Shown one piece after another: positions 1 to 10,044 of a DNA stretch of 64,000 nt. The stretch is from positions 28,648,885-28,712,884 of the forward strand of contig OX243814.1 in the NCBI GenBank assembly GCA_945859605.1, given 5' to 3'. This stretch comes from Lumbricus rubellus. Taxonomy: Eukaryota > Annelida > Clitellata > Crassiclitellata > Lumbricidae. Below the pieces are notes generated by a model that was not told the origin of the DNA, searched no databases, and saw only the letters and a list, made by a program, of their open reading frames with translations. The position numbers and the translations under genes are program-made. Every line of letters begins with the position of its first letter. Position 1 is the first letter of the stretch.

Positions 1-268
1 TGTCTGTTTGTCTTTCAGGTGACACTTGATCTTTTCCTTCATTGGTGTTTGTGTCCACCTGCCTGTGTACTTGCCTGTCTGTCTGCCTGGTTTCTGTGTC
101 TATGGTTGTCTGTCATGCAGGTGTTTTATACCAACTGGTCTGTGTGAATATGTGTATTTAAAATTTTATTTGTGAGCTTGTTATTTGTTTTTATCCATCT
201 AGTTATACATCTGTCTATGTTTTGTTGTTGACCTTCTGTGCCCCTATCTTGTTATTGTAATGTCTCTG

Positions 269-336
<68 letters not shown>

Positions 337-845
337 ACCATGTGGATCTGTCATCAAATTGTGATGTATACAATAAAGTATACATGTGTTTGTGTGTCTC
401 TCTGACAGAATTTATTATTTTTTCCATCTGCTTGGTTTATTTTGGACCTTTAAACCCTTCTGTTTCCTGTTACCTGTCTAACTGTAGCTTGCTGTGTTTG
501 CATGTGTGCCTGTTTACGTGTGTGTGGCTGTGTGTGCCTGTGTGTGTGTTTATTAATAAGCCATGGATGAGTTAGGCCACCTGGTTCTGTTGACACATTA
601 TGACTGCATGGACTAAGGTGGCCTGTCCACCCCACAGACCTGACTCCTGACATCATGACTGACCTATAATTTAAACAGGTAGGTCCATAGATCAGTCACG
701 GCCCACCTGTGTTTAGCTCATGTGTTATGCTTATAGGGAGGAGGGTACATGGCTTTATACAGGCCACTCAGATCTATGTGTAAATGTGAATATTATGCTG
801 GTGTAGATGTAAGAACAGGTGGCAGTAGATAAAATTAGATAATAG
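1..845. repeat. T-rich leader with (TGTC)n microsatellite
   Basis: A pure TGTC array fills about 269-336. Flanking sequence is T/G-rich with repeated TGTCTG words. Short ORFs here are low-complexity and have no recognisable domain. No exon was seen in 337-845. Confidence 0.8.
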
Positions 846-1062
846 GACAAATCATCATCAACATCATCGTCATCATCATCGTTATCATCATTATTGTCAT
901 CATCATCATAGTCATCGTCATCAAATATGGAATAATCATTGTCATCATTATCATCATCATCATCATTATCATCATCATCATCATCATCATCAAATATGGA
1001 ATAATCATCGTCGTCATCATTATCATCATCAATGATCATGGTCATCATCATTATTGTCATCA
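846..1062. repeat. (ATC)n microsatellite with duplicated inner block
   Basis: Interrupted ATC/GTC trinucleotide array. The non-repeat block ATCAAATATGGAATAATC occurs twice, near 920 and 990, so part of the array was duplicated as a unit of about 70 bp. The Asp-rich and Met-rich ORFs read from the minus strand are products of the repeat. Confidence 0.85.
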
Positions 1063-1526
1063 TGCTATATGGAGGATGTGGTCCTCTGTGGTTTGATGAG
1101 TGTTAACCCTCTGTGCACATAAATCAGTCACTTCAAGTCCTGCTGAATATCTATATACGCAACGTTGGCTTGTAATTTTGTGACATAACTATATATATAT
1201 AGTTAATTTAAAATAAATTTCACACAAGTTGAACTGCGTTTGAACACTCTGAGAAACATTGTCAGACACTTGTGGCATTTATAGTCGGTAGTTAAAAAAC
1301 CAGTTTAGTGTTCTCTTTTGCATGAAGCTGTGATAAAAGCATGTAAGCACCTCTTCTGTGAGTGACCTAATTCCAATGGTTTACATGATTTTAGCATTCA
1401 TGATGGGACGTTTTGGTGTGCATAATTTTCATTTGGATCATCTGTCACAGATGAAAATGACACAACAGTGGAAAATGACACAACAGTGGATATGACCCAT
1501 TTGCATGTGAATCCACTTAGTGGCTG

Positions 1527-1590
<64 letters not shown>
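1527..1590. repeat. (ATT)n microsatellite
   Basis: About 21 uninterrupted ATT units. Confidence 0.9.
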
Positions 1591-1591
<1 letters not shown>

Positions 1592-1691
1592 GGCTCCAAT
1601 TGATATAGCTCTACTTTACATGTGGGATACGTTGTTTTGCGATTTTGGAACCTATGGCACTACATTTTTATTTATTTATTTCTCATATTTG

Positions 1692-1886
1692 CTATAGCGC
1701 CTCTTCAAGCTCACTAATCAGAGGAGCTCCCAAATACAACGCGGACACTGCTTTGAGTTTCACGCCGAAGTGCACTAGCAATTGTAATTGAAGGACTTAC
1801 TTAAGGTCCTTACGTGGCGGCTTGAGGTGGATTCAAACCTGGAACCCTACTGGCATTGAAGCCACCATACCATTACACCACCACCA
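1692..1886 (-). mobile_element. tRNA-derived SINE, diverged, near full length
   Basis: Read on the minus strand it has a tRNA-like head (box A-like TGGTGTAATGGT, box B-like GGTTTGAATCC), a central domain and the 3' tail GGAGCTCCTCTGA...GGCGCTATAG shared with other SINEs and LINEs here. It is clearly older than the copies at 7.6, 13.7 and 33.1 kb. Confidence 0.75.
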
Positions 1887-2397
1887 TTTCCTTGTGACCA
1901 CCAACATTGGTAATGATAAAGTCATGCATCTATGGGATTGTTGTACTATATCGATATAAAATTTCTATAGTAGTTATATATCAGTTTAAATATATATTGA
2001 AGTTTTTAAAATTTGGCGTAATGGCTTGTGTGAAGCATCAGTGTTCATGCAGTGTAGAGGAAGTGCTAGGAGCGATGAAAAGAGTAACTATTTGAGATAA
2101 CCGCAGATCTAAACTTCAAAAGATAAAGTATTGAGGTTGTTGAAGCTATACTGTGAAGATGAAGTCCTGAGCAATAAAAGTAAATATTTAGATAAGCTTT
2201 AAACAATACATCTATTCTACCACAGGGCTTCAGTGGAAATGCATGCACTATTGCACAAAGCCTACAATATAGAGAAAACCATGCGGCTGTGATTTGCCTT
2301 GGAGGGGTGTGAGATACTTTGGAAACTGCATGTGGAATGAATTTTTTTAAGCTGCATGTTGTTTCAATTCATATCATTCATTCATTCATTTCCAGAA

Positions 2398-2445
2398 TTT
2401 ATGTAGCACCTCTTTAAGAACCCTTCTCAGAGGCGCTCCAAATTG
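2398..2445 (-). mobile_element. Solo LINE/SINE 3' tail hairpin
   Basis: Minus-strand tail GGAGCGCCTCTGA...AGAGGTGCT. The arms pair over 9 positions with one G-U. No tRNA head or LINE coding remnant was recognised upstream. Confidence 0.6.
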
Positions 2446-3875
2446 GTCTTCACGATGCACAAATTTCTTACCAAACAAATTTGCTTCTGAATCAGCTGCA
2501 GATGGCTTTCCTTCCAAGCTAAAGTTGACTTTGGAAAGTAAAGTTTACCACAAAGATCAGCTTTATAATTGTTATGAGATAATTGAGACATCGACATGAT
2601 TAGCCAAAATGATACTTGACAAAACTGGCCTTTAGGTATACATACAAGACAGATAAAAGAGTTGGATTCTTTTTCTGATTGCTGACCCATATGCCTGGAT
2701 CCTGCACCTAGTCAGAAGGCCACAAGCTATCATGTTTTTCAAATACACTTGAAAGGTGCTTTCTAGGCAACTCTTTGCATTTGTATTCATAGTTGACAGT
2801 AGAAGTAGTTTGCTACTAATCATCCTATATATAGGAATTGATCATAATTGCATTTACAATGACAATTGTTTTATTGGCAATGCTGTCAAAATATTGCTCA
2901 GGTGCAATAAAAGGCTGCTCTGCGGTTTGTAGCTCTCGATATCTATCACGGTTACAGGCAGACTTATTACCATTAAATTCTGTGTGGGTGTATTGACGTC
3001 AACGTATTTGCAACACCTGCATCGTTATTGCTCTCCTATACGCACCTGTGTCAATCATTTGTGATTCAGAACAAAACACCAGATGATGATCGGTTTAAAA
3101 TTCAAAAGGTCAGCCAGAAACAGAAGCAGGCACTGTGAATTTATCTCTTCTGCTATCTCGTATCTGGGACATCGTGAAGCAGCGCTTATTTTTCTTTTCT
3201 TTTCTTAGGCCACGAGTAAGAAGTTTGTGAATGCCACAGCATGTTGTAACAGAACTTGGGCGACCCTCCCCAGCGGGATGTCCATCTCTTTAGGACCCCC
3301 TTTGTAGCCAATGCATGCATATTTTCTACTTTTGATTCATCTTGTTGTTTTCTGGTTGCAATAAAAGCGAATTGAATTGAACTGGTGCTGAATTGGTGAC
3401 AGAGGCTCAAGCCGGTTGAAAGACAGTTATGCAATGCTGTTCAAAAGGAATTTTAAGCCACGATCATCCAGTTAGCGTAAATAATAATATAATAGTTAAC
3501 ATCTTCATTTAATTTTTTACTGCTTGTTGGGCTAATATGTCGCAGCAGAGTCCTCTGTCATGATGTTATCCCTGGTTGAACAGGTCTATAGATAATTCGA
3601 TATAAAATTTACTATTATTCAGGTTTAAGACGTAAGGCAATCACAGCAGGCATCGTACTTCAATATGATAGAATCTCCTAAGTTCATCTACAGTACGGTA
3701 GTTTGCAATGGAGGATTGTTGGAAAGTCTCCTATTCTTAAGTTATGAGCTGGAAAAGCATGGATGCTAACTAATCTGTGAATATAAAACATATGAAACGA
3801 TAATTGCTGAAAACCGGAGTGGAGAAGACTGTCATGGCAATATGGCAACACCACCTGATTTCAGTTACACAGAAT
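2446..3875. other. No gene recognised
   Basis: AT-rich sequence with only short ORFs lacking domains, and no strong repeat. Minus-strand ORFs near 2.4-2.8 and 3.2-3.4 kb have no recognisable motif. Confidence 0.5.
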
Positions 3876-3945
3876 GTCAGTTAGTTCACTGTGTGACCTT
3901 ATCAGGATTTGTCAGTTAGTTCACTGTGTGACCTTATCAGGATTT
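3876..3945. repeat. 35-bp tandem duplication
   Basis: Two adjacent identical 35-bp copies (3876-3910 and 3911-3945), beginning GTCAGTTAGTTCACTG. Confidence 0.9.
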
Positions 3946-4284
3946 GCCATAATGCCGCATAGCAGTTAGACAAATTTGCTGTAGGCTTTGGTCTTGCTGA
4001 TAAGGCAGGCCCAGCCATAATATTGGATTCCAAGGTAGTGTTTCTGGTTTCTATTTCTGACTTCCTGTGGAAATATATCCTTCTGTCGTTCCCAGCTCTC
4101 GGTTGTACATGACTGACATCTTTGACAGCATAAATCAGTCGGACCCTGCGTGTATCGTGTATCGTATGGGTGTTTGTAGTTCTCAGAATGTTTATATCTA
4201 ACTAGTATCACTTCATTATCTCGCTGTTTAACTGTGAAGTCTATTTCCCTTGTATTAATTAACATCAATCTTTGGTACCACAAC

Positions 4285-4367
4285 GAAACAAGTTTACAAT
4301 TGCTAATTAATCATCGAATTAATATATTATTAATTCGATGATTAATTAGCAATTGTAAACTTGTTTC
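4285..4367. repeat. Perfect inverted repeat, 39-bp arms, 5-bp loop
   Basis: The left arm starts GAAACAAGTTTACAATTGC; the right arm is its exact complement and ends at 4367. The loop is ATATT. Such a perfect palindrome is either very young or maintained. No target duplication or TIR of a known family was identified. Confidence 0.9.
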
Positions 4368-4414
4368 CTTCTGTTTAGTCATTGGGAATGCATATTGGTC
4401 GATTAGTTATATGT

Positions 4415-4575
4415 TGCAACCATTGACCAACAACCAATGACCATTGACCAATAACCAATTAACCATTGACCAATAACCATTGACCAATGAGTTTCGATGA
4501 CAATTGACCAATGAACATTGATCAATGAGTTGCAATGACCAATGTCCGTTGACCAATGACCATTGACCATTGCGC
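4415..4575. repeat. Degenerate minisatellite (CCATTGACCAATGA-like)
   Basis: Repeated TGACCAATGA and CCATTGACCAA words with variable spacing over about 160 bp. It lies 50 bp after the perfect palindrome. Confidence 0.75.
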
Positions 4576-5179
4576 TTCTGAGTAGTCACCTTGAAGCGGT
4601 GCTATATAAACCCTCGTGATGAATAGACGTGATGAATTGGCAACTTATTCTCAGATTTTAATCTGTTTTAACTTTTGTTCAGACACTCTAGATGTGCAAG
4701 TCAATGTGCTATCTAAAGTGCTTCTTAACACTTTGACCGCATGGTACGTGTATACACGTACCAAATTGAGTAATTTAACATGTGCAGCAAATCAGCGGCC
4801 AACGTGTTAAGTAAGCTGGCTTTGGAATTTTTGTGCATAATTACCGATATTTTTGCTGGTCTTTTACTGGACAGTTACTGGGGTATCTAACTCGTCAATC
4901 TTTAACAGGTTGACTGCATGAAATATGTTGAGGAAAATGATGTATTTGGTTATGCTAATAATGTCTGCCCATTTTGGGGAGTTCTTTCTTTACTAGTGAT
5001 CTACTTGGCTGGTACTAACAGATGACTGAATGATATTTTGCTGTCCATTGAGGGAATGCCAGCTGTCCTAATTCCACATCCTCCATTTTGCAACATGGAC
5101 TAGCACTTTGAACGTGGTGTCATGCCATGGACCAGCACTGCAATGTTTGTTTGGGTTTCTGTGGGTTGCAAAAGACCAT

Positions 5180-5310
5180 TCACATAATCATCATTGTCAT
5201 CATCATCATATTCTCCATCACCACCACCACCATCATCATCATCACCACCGCCACAACCTTCATCATCATTTCCACCATCACCACAACCATCATTGTCATC
5301 GTCGTCGTCG

Positions 5311-5364
<54 letters not shown>

Positions 5365-5372
5365 CCACCACC

Positions 5373-5414
<42 letters not shown>

Positions 5415-5454
5415 TTCATCACCATAACCTTCATCATCATCATCACCACAGTCG

Positions 5455-5508
<54 letters not shown>

Positions 5509-5510
5509 GT
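5180..5510. repeat. Long (CAT/ATC)n microsatellite
   Basis: About 330 bp of CAT units with CAC, GTC and TTC variants. The poly-His, poly-Ile, poly-Met and poly-Ser ORFs in all frames are a by-product of the repeat. Confidence 0.9.
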
Positions 5511-7300
5511 TCCTGATGGTAGACAATTGGCAGCTATGGGTATACGTGACTATGCATTGATCATCTACATTGTCCTGAGCAGTCACTTGTCAAGTCTTAG
5601 TCTTATTGTCTGTGTGTGTTGCCAGAACCCCCCCCCCCCACACACACCCCACCAGCAGTGACTGTCCAGCTGTTGAAGCCGATATAAAACATGTTATTAT
5701 GGCAGAACTCTGACATCACTTAAATGCTCTAAAGACAAGACAGTGTCATCAGTTGATACTTTTAGGGCTTAACTTACAAAATATGTGGATATCAATCAAT
5801 CAATCAATCAGTCAGTCAGTCAATCAATCAGTTTTTTATTGAAACCATGCCAAGGCAGGCAATTTTAATTATTAATGGATGAAAAGACAATTAAATGGTA
5901 TTAAACAAGTAGACGCCAGGGCTTTTTTTAGCATGCAGTTGTACACAAAATGTGCACTTCTGTACAGTTGAAACTAGCAAAAAGGTCATAGTCCTCCAAT
6001 TGGAAGTAATTTACCATAGATGCTGGGAAAGGAAAGAAAGGACCTGTGCAGTTCTAAAAATTCCTTTAAAACAGCCCTGGTAGGCACATACAGGCTTAAA
6101 TGATGCAACTTTTGAATCTGTTATATAAGCTTTAGTTTTGTGCCTTTGTGACATTCTTTGGAAATCTCTGTACGTAAACTACGTATAGACATTCAGATCG
6201 ATACATCTGGTGTTGTTTTGCACGTGCACAATCACGAGATCTCTCGTCCAATCATCTTTGCCTGCTGCTGCTGGTTTTTCATTAACGTCGGAGCTTTGAC
6301 CATTATTTCCTACATCTGTGCACAATATGCACTGCACATTGGAATTCGAGATAGAGCGTTCTGTCCTACTTTGCGTGTTTATTAAATATTGATTTTTTAT
6401 AAGAGTGTAGGAAGGCGTAAGAGGCTGTCGATTTTAAATTTTGGCAAAACTTAAAGAGCAGGTAGTTGTGTGTTAATTTCTAGACCAGCTGCTGATGCAT
6501 TGCAATTTAATTAGAGATTCAAAATGGGATGCGTAATCACTGAGGCTTTTTTTAATTTACGAACCAAATTGTCTGATGTTTGTTCCAAAAAGTAAGATGC
6601 CTCATCCAAAAAGCCTTCAGATATCGGATTCCTAAAATTTTGTGAAAGTCTTGTTTCCTTTTCTTAATGTCTGATTACATATCCAGAAAGGCTTACTTTG
6701 ATTGCGAAAGTTATAATCCGGGGAGGCAGATTCCTAAATCCAGCCGGCTCATTCGTGATCCAAAAAACCTACCTGCTATATAAAAACCACTGATGTGAGT
6801 TACTTGCGTATAGCAATTGTTTGGTGGCTATGGTTTGTGATTGTTAGTTGCTTATTGTCATTTTTGGTATTAACACTAAATGATCAATAGCTTTCTCCAT
6901 TACTAGTATCTAAGCATAGATGATTTGGAGAAAAGTGATTTCCCATTGATTTTGTGCACTTACCCTGTTTGTTCACTGAAGTTAGCAACAGTCTGACATA
7001 TAAAGGGGTATACATTGTCCAAAGTTCAACGTGCTCAGTGGAAGCCCAGATTGTTTCACTTTCTGTATGTGCTGATTGGCTTTATTATCGACCTAGCATA
7101 GGACACATGAGATTGATATCAATGTTAAAGACTGACAGTGTCCTTGGTTTGTACGATCATACGTTGACTGTCCTGCAGGATGTGGCCTCTGCTTCCTCAC
7201 TTTCATTGGTCTGCTGGTGCTAGCATGCTTTTAAGCATCAAATGGCCACATTATTTGTATAACACGTTTGTTTGCCACTATCAAATTTTTATTTTATTTC
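5511..7300. other. No gene recognised
   Basis: Holds a short C tract (5629-5639), a short ATCA/GTCA array near 5791-5831 and otherwise unremarkable AT-rich DNA. The ORFs of 75-92 aa at 6.1-7.4 kb show no domain, and part of the last is SINE. Confidence 0.5.
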
Positions 7301-7304
7301 TCAC

Positions 7305-7460
7305 ATTTTCCACAGCGCCTTTTCAGGCTCTCTACTCAGAGGCGCTCCCGACTACAGTACGGACACTGCATTGGACAATTCGCACGAGCAATTGCGAGTG
7401 ATGGACTTGCTCAAGGTCCCTACTCGGCGGCTTGAGGGGGATGCGAATCTTGAACCTAAT
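7305..7460 (-). mobile_element. SINE fragment, tRNA head missing
   Basis: Minus-strand copy of the SINE body with the 3' tail GGGAGCGCCTCTGAGTAG. Recognition stops before the tRNA-like region. Confidence 0.7.
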
Positions 7461-7610
7461 GTTCAAGCATCAGTGAAAGGTGTTGAGCAATTGTGTGTGA
7501 CAGCAGCAACTGTGTTGAGGAGTCTGGGACCTGTACAGTGTACTCTTTGAGAGTCTTCGCGTTACTATAGGCAAGCACTCATTAACGGGTAATTGGTTAT
7601 GGTTTGTATG

Positions 7611-7816
7611 TGCACTTGTTATAGCGCCCCTTCAAGCTCTCTCTACTCAGAGGCGCTCCCGAATGCAGAGCGGACACTGCATCAGAGTTTCACGCCGAAG
7701 CGCTGAGCAATTGTGAGTGAAGGACTTGCCCAAGGTCCTTACGCAGCGAGGTGGATTCGAACCTCGAACCTTCCGGCTCCAAGGCAACGACGCCACCACT
7801 ACACCACCGCGCCCCA
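7611..7816 (-). mobile_element. Full-length tRNA-derived SINE
   Basis: Read on the minus strand: head GGGGCGCGGTGGTGTAGTGG (box A), box B GGTTCGAATCC, acceptor-like ends GGCGCGG and CCGCGCC that can pair, a body with GTCCTTCACTCACAATTGC, then the tail GGGAGCGCCTCTGAGTAGAG...GGCGCTATAACAAG. The structure is a tRNA head joined to a LINE-like tail. It is close to the copies at 13.7, 33.1 and 35.2 kb. Confidence 0.85.
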
Positions 7817-8090
7817 CTAATGTCTGACTGCCACTTATCAGTGTTCAGCAATGTGGAGCTGATTTTGAAAAAAAGTGTTTTAGTTCTTAATGTTCTGTGG
7901 TTTTAACGATTCTTTCATCTGTAATTGTTGACCTCGTAAAAATGTTGAACAGTGCAATTACAAGGTTTGGATACATGGTTTGGCCCGAGATGAATCGGCC
8001 TTATTCCCAGTGCTGCACATTGGCTTGACCTTGGCCCAAATGGCTTTGGCCCATTCTATCTGTTGGCCACAGCTTTGGCCTAATTGATAT

Positions 8091-9397
8091 TAGGGCATAG
8101 CCGGGTGCTGACCCGGACAACCGGTAATGCCGGGTATTTGACAACCGGCAGATAACCGGACCCGGTGATGAAAGGTCTTCCGGGCCGGGTGGGTAATTAT
8201 TAATAGCATACAACACTTCAAAGGGCTTAACCTGCAAAATCTATCAACTGCATTATAGTACAATTGAACAGACAGTCACAGAACAGACAGCCTGCTGATG
8301 GTTGCTTTATATTAGAGTTAGACTATCCTATTTCAAACAGCCTACCAGCAAGGTGGTGAGGAAAGAGGAGGAGGGTAGTTTGTATCACCCTCTTCCATGC
8401 TGTCTCTCCTCCTTCTCCTCTTTCTCTTCTACTACCCCTTTCTGAAATGAACAGTGGTAGACTGTGAAAGAGAAGAGGAAGGGGAATGGTATATATATAT
8501 ATATATATTAAATAATCATGTGTATATATTCATTTAGATAGGCACCCTCTTTCATGTCTTCTCCCCTCCTCTTCTTCTTTCCTCCTCTTTCTCTTCTATT
8601 ACCCCTTCCTCTTCCTCCTGCTGCTTGGCTGTTTGAAATATCTAACAGAGAAGAGAAAGGAGATGGTGAATGATGAGGGGGAGGAACAGTTGTAGAGGAT
8701 GAAGGAGTATAGGAAGGGGGAAGAGTGTATATACAAGTGCTGCTCACTGACCATAGCTATATAGGTTGGCCAGTGGTCATCTGTCACTAATCCCTTATCT
8801 GTAAAGTCTGTTTGGTCTGCCACACCCTCATTCAAGTCAGAGAGACTAAAAGGACTTGTCAGAAGGGATACCTTCCACCTGTTGATATAATTCTGCAGCC
8901 AAGCTTAATAGGCCCCTCTCTTATATGACCATGTATACAACTATACATCTCACAGATTAGGGATGGTACACTTTGAACTATATCTACATGTAGTTGGACT
9001 GCATAGTGCATACACCACAGAAACAGGACTGTTTATCAGGGGCTTTCGGCCTCCTCTTGCCTGACTGGACAGATCAGTATTTATTTACCATAGAATGATT
9101 CTATCACAAGAGACCTTTCATGAACAGATATTACTGGCACCTCTCAATCAATAACCCCAGGTGGTAGAACTCAACTGTAGTAAAACTCTGACACGAAAAG
9201 TTTTACTCAATTCCACCAAAAGTAGCAGACAAACTGAGTGGTGTTCGTTTGACAGCGTTCAAAGTGGGGACATACTATTCAGCTTAGAGATTAACGATTA
9301 TTTTTAATACCCGGACCCGGTAACCGGACCCGGCAGATTTTATTCAAACTACCCGGACCCGGTACCCGGTTGAAAAACGGCACCCGGCTATGCCCTA
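8091..9397. mobile_element. hAT-type non-autonomous element, 1.3 kb, 8-bp TSD
   Basis: Termini TAGGGCATAGCCGGGTGC and its complement GCACCCGGCTATGCCCTA are flanked by the direct repeat ATTGATAT (8083-8090 and 9398-9405). An 8-bp duplication with TAGGG-type ends fits the hAT superfamily. CCGGACCCGG/AACCGG words cluster near both ends, possibly transposase-binding repeats. The interior holds purine/pyrimidine tracts and a TA array near 8491. No transposase ORF was seen. Confidence 0.88.
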
Positions 9398-9528
9398 ATT
9401 GATATCGCTGGTAGATGTTGTTTGCGATAAGAGATATCATTAGCTACTGATAATACTGCGATCTAATTAGATGCAGAGTAAGGTTGCTGCTGCATTGCTG
9501 TGATTTGACTTTCTGCCTGAAGTGACTT

Positions 9529-9790
9529 TTGTTTGGATGGGTGGTTCATGTTTGCTGGGTGCACCAAAACAGCACTGTAGCAGGGAGCGCCCCTTCAAGG
9601 TACTACTCAGAGGCGCTCCCTGCTAAACTTAATCTCTGATGCTTATATAACTGCAGTGAAATCAATGCAGGCAACCTCAGGCAACCTGACCTTTGTTTGG
9701 ATGTGTGATTCTTGTTTGCTGGGTGCACCAAAACAGCGCTGTAGTAGGGAGCGCCTCTGAGTAGCAGGCTTGAAGGGGTGCTATAGCAAG
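9529..9790. mobile_element. Duplicated LINE/SINE 3' tails in opposite orientation
   Basis: A block of about 65 bp beginning TTTGTTTGGATG and containing TGCTGGGTGCACCAAAACAG occurs at 9529-9592 and 9691-9755. The first is followed by a minus-strand tail (CAGAGGCGCTCCC), the second by a plus-strand tail (GGGAGCGCCTCTGAGTAG...GGTGCTATAG). Small partly inverted duplication built around the shared tail. Confidence 0.6.
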
Positions 9791-9954
9791 TGCCTATACA
9801 CACATACATACATACATCTTGGTTTTGAAAGTTCTTCAACATCTATGGCTGTGAGTGTGTTAGAGATCTTAAAGAAGGACTGCTGTGCTCCTCTCTTACT
9901 ACGAGTTGCAATAACAATGGTGGTGATTATAGGGTCAGCTTGTTTTGATTGTAG

Positions 9955-10044
9955 GCGCAAGGCGACGAAGATGAGACGGACCCAGATGTCTGTGCGGTCA
10001 ACATGGCTGCCGGTGAGAACTTCATGGAGGCGTTCTTTGAGCAG
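9955..10044 (+). CDS. STX1A: Syntaxin-1 exon: acidic N-terminal segment
   Basis: Follows a TTGATTGTAG acceptor and ends GAGCAG before GTAAAG. It encodes an acidic stretch (GDEDETDPD) and then FMEAFFEQ, the start of helix Ha. An in-frame Met inside this exon is not the expected start, since the family has a short upstream coding exon. Confidence 0.9.

Noticed and set aside
5108..5560. Histidine-rich 150-aa ORF
   Set aside because: Homopolymeric reading of (CAT)n; equally long ORFs exist in other frames.
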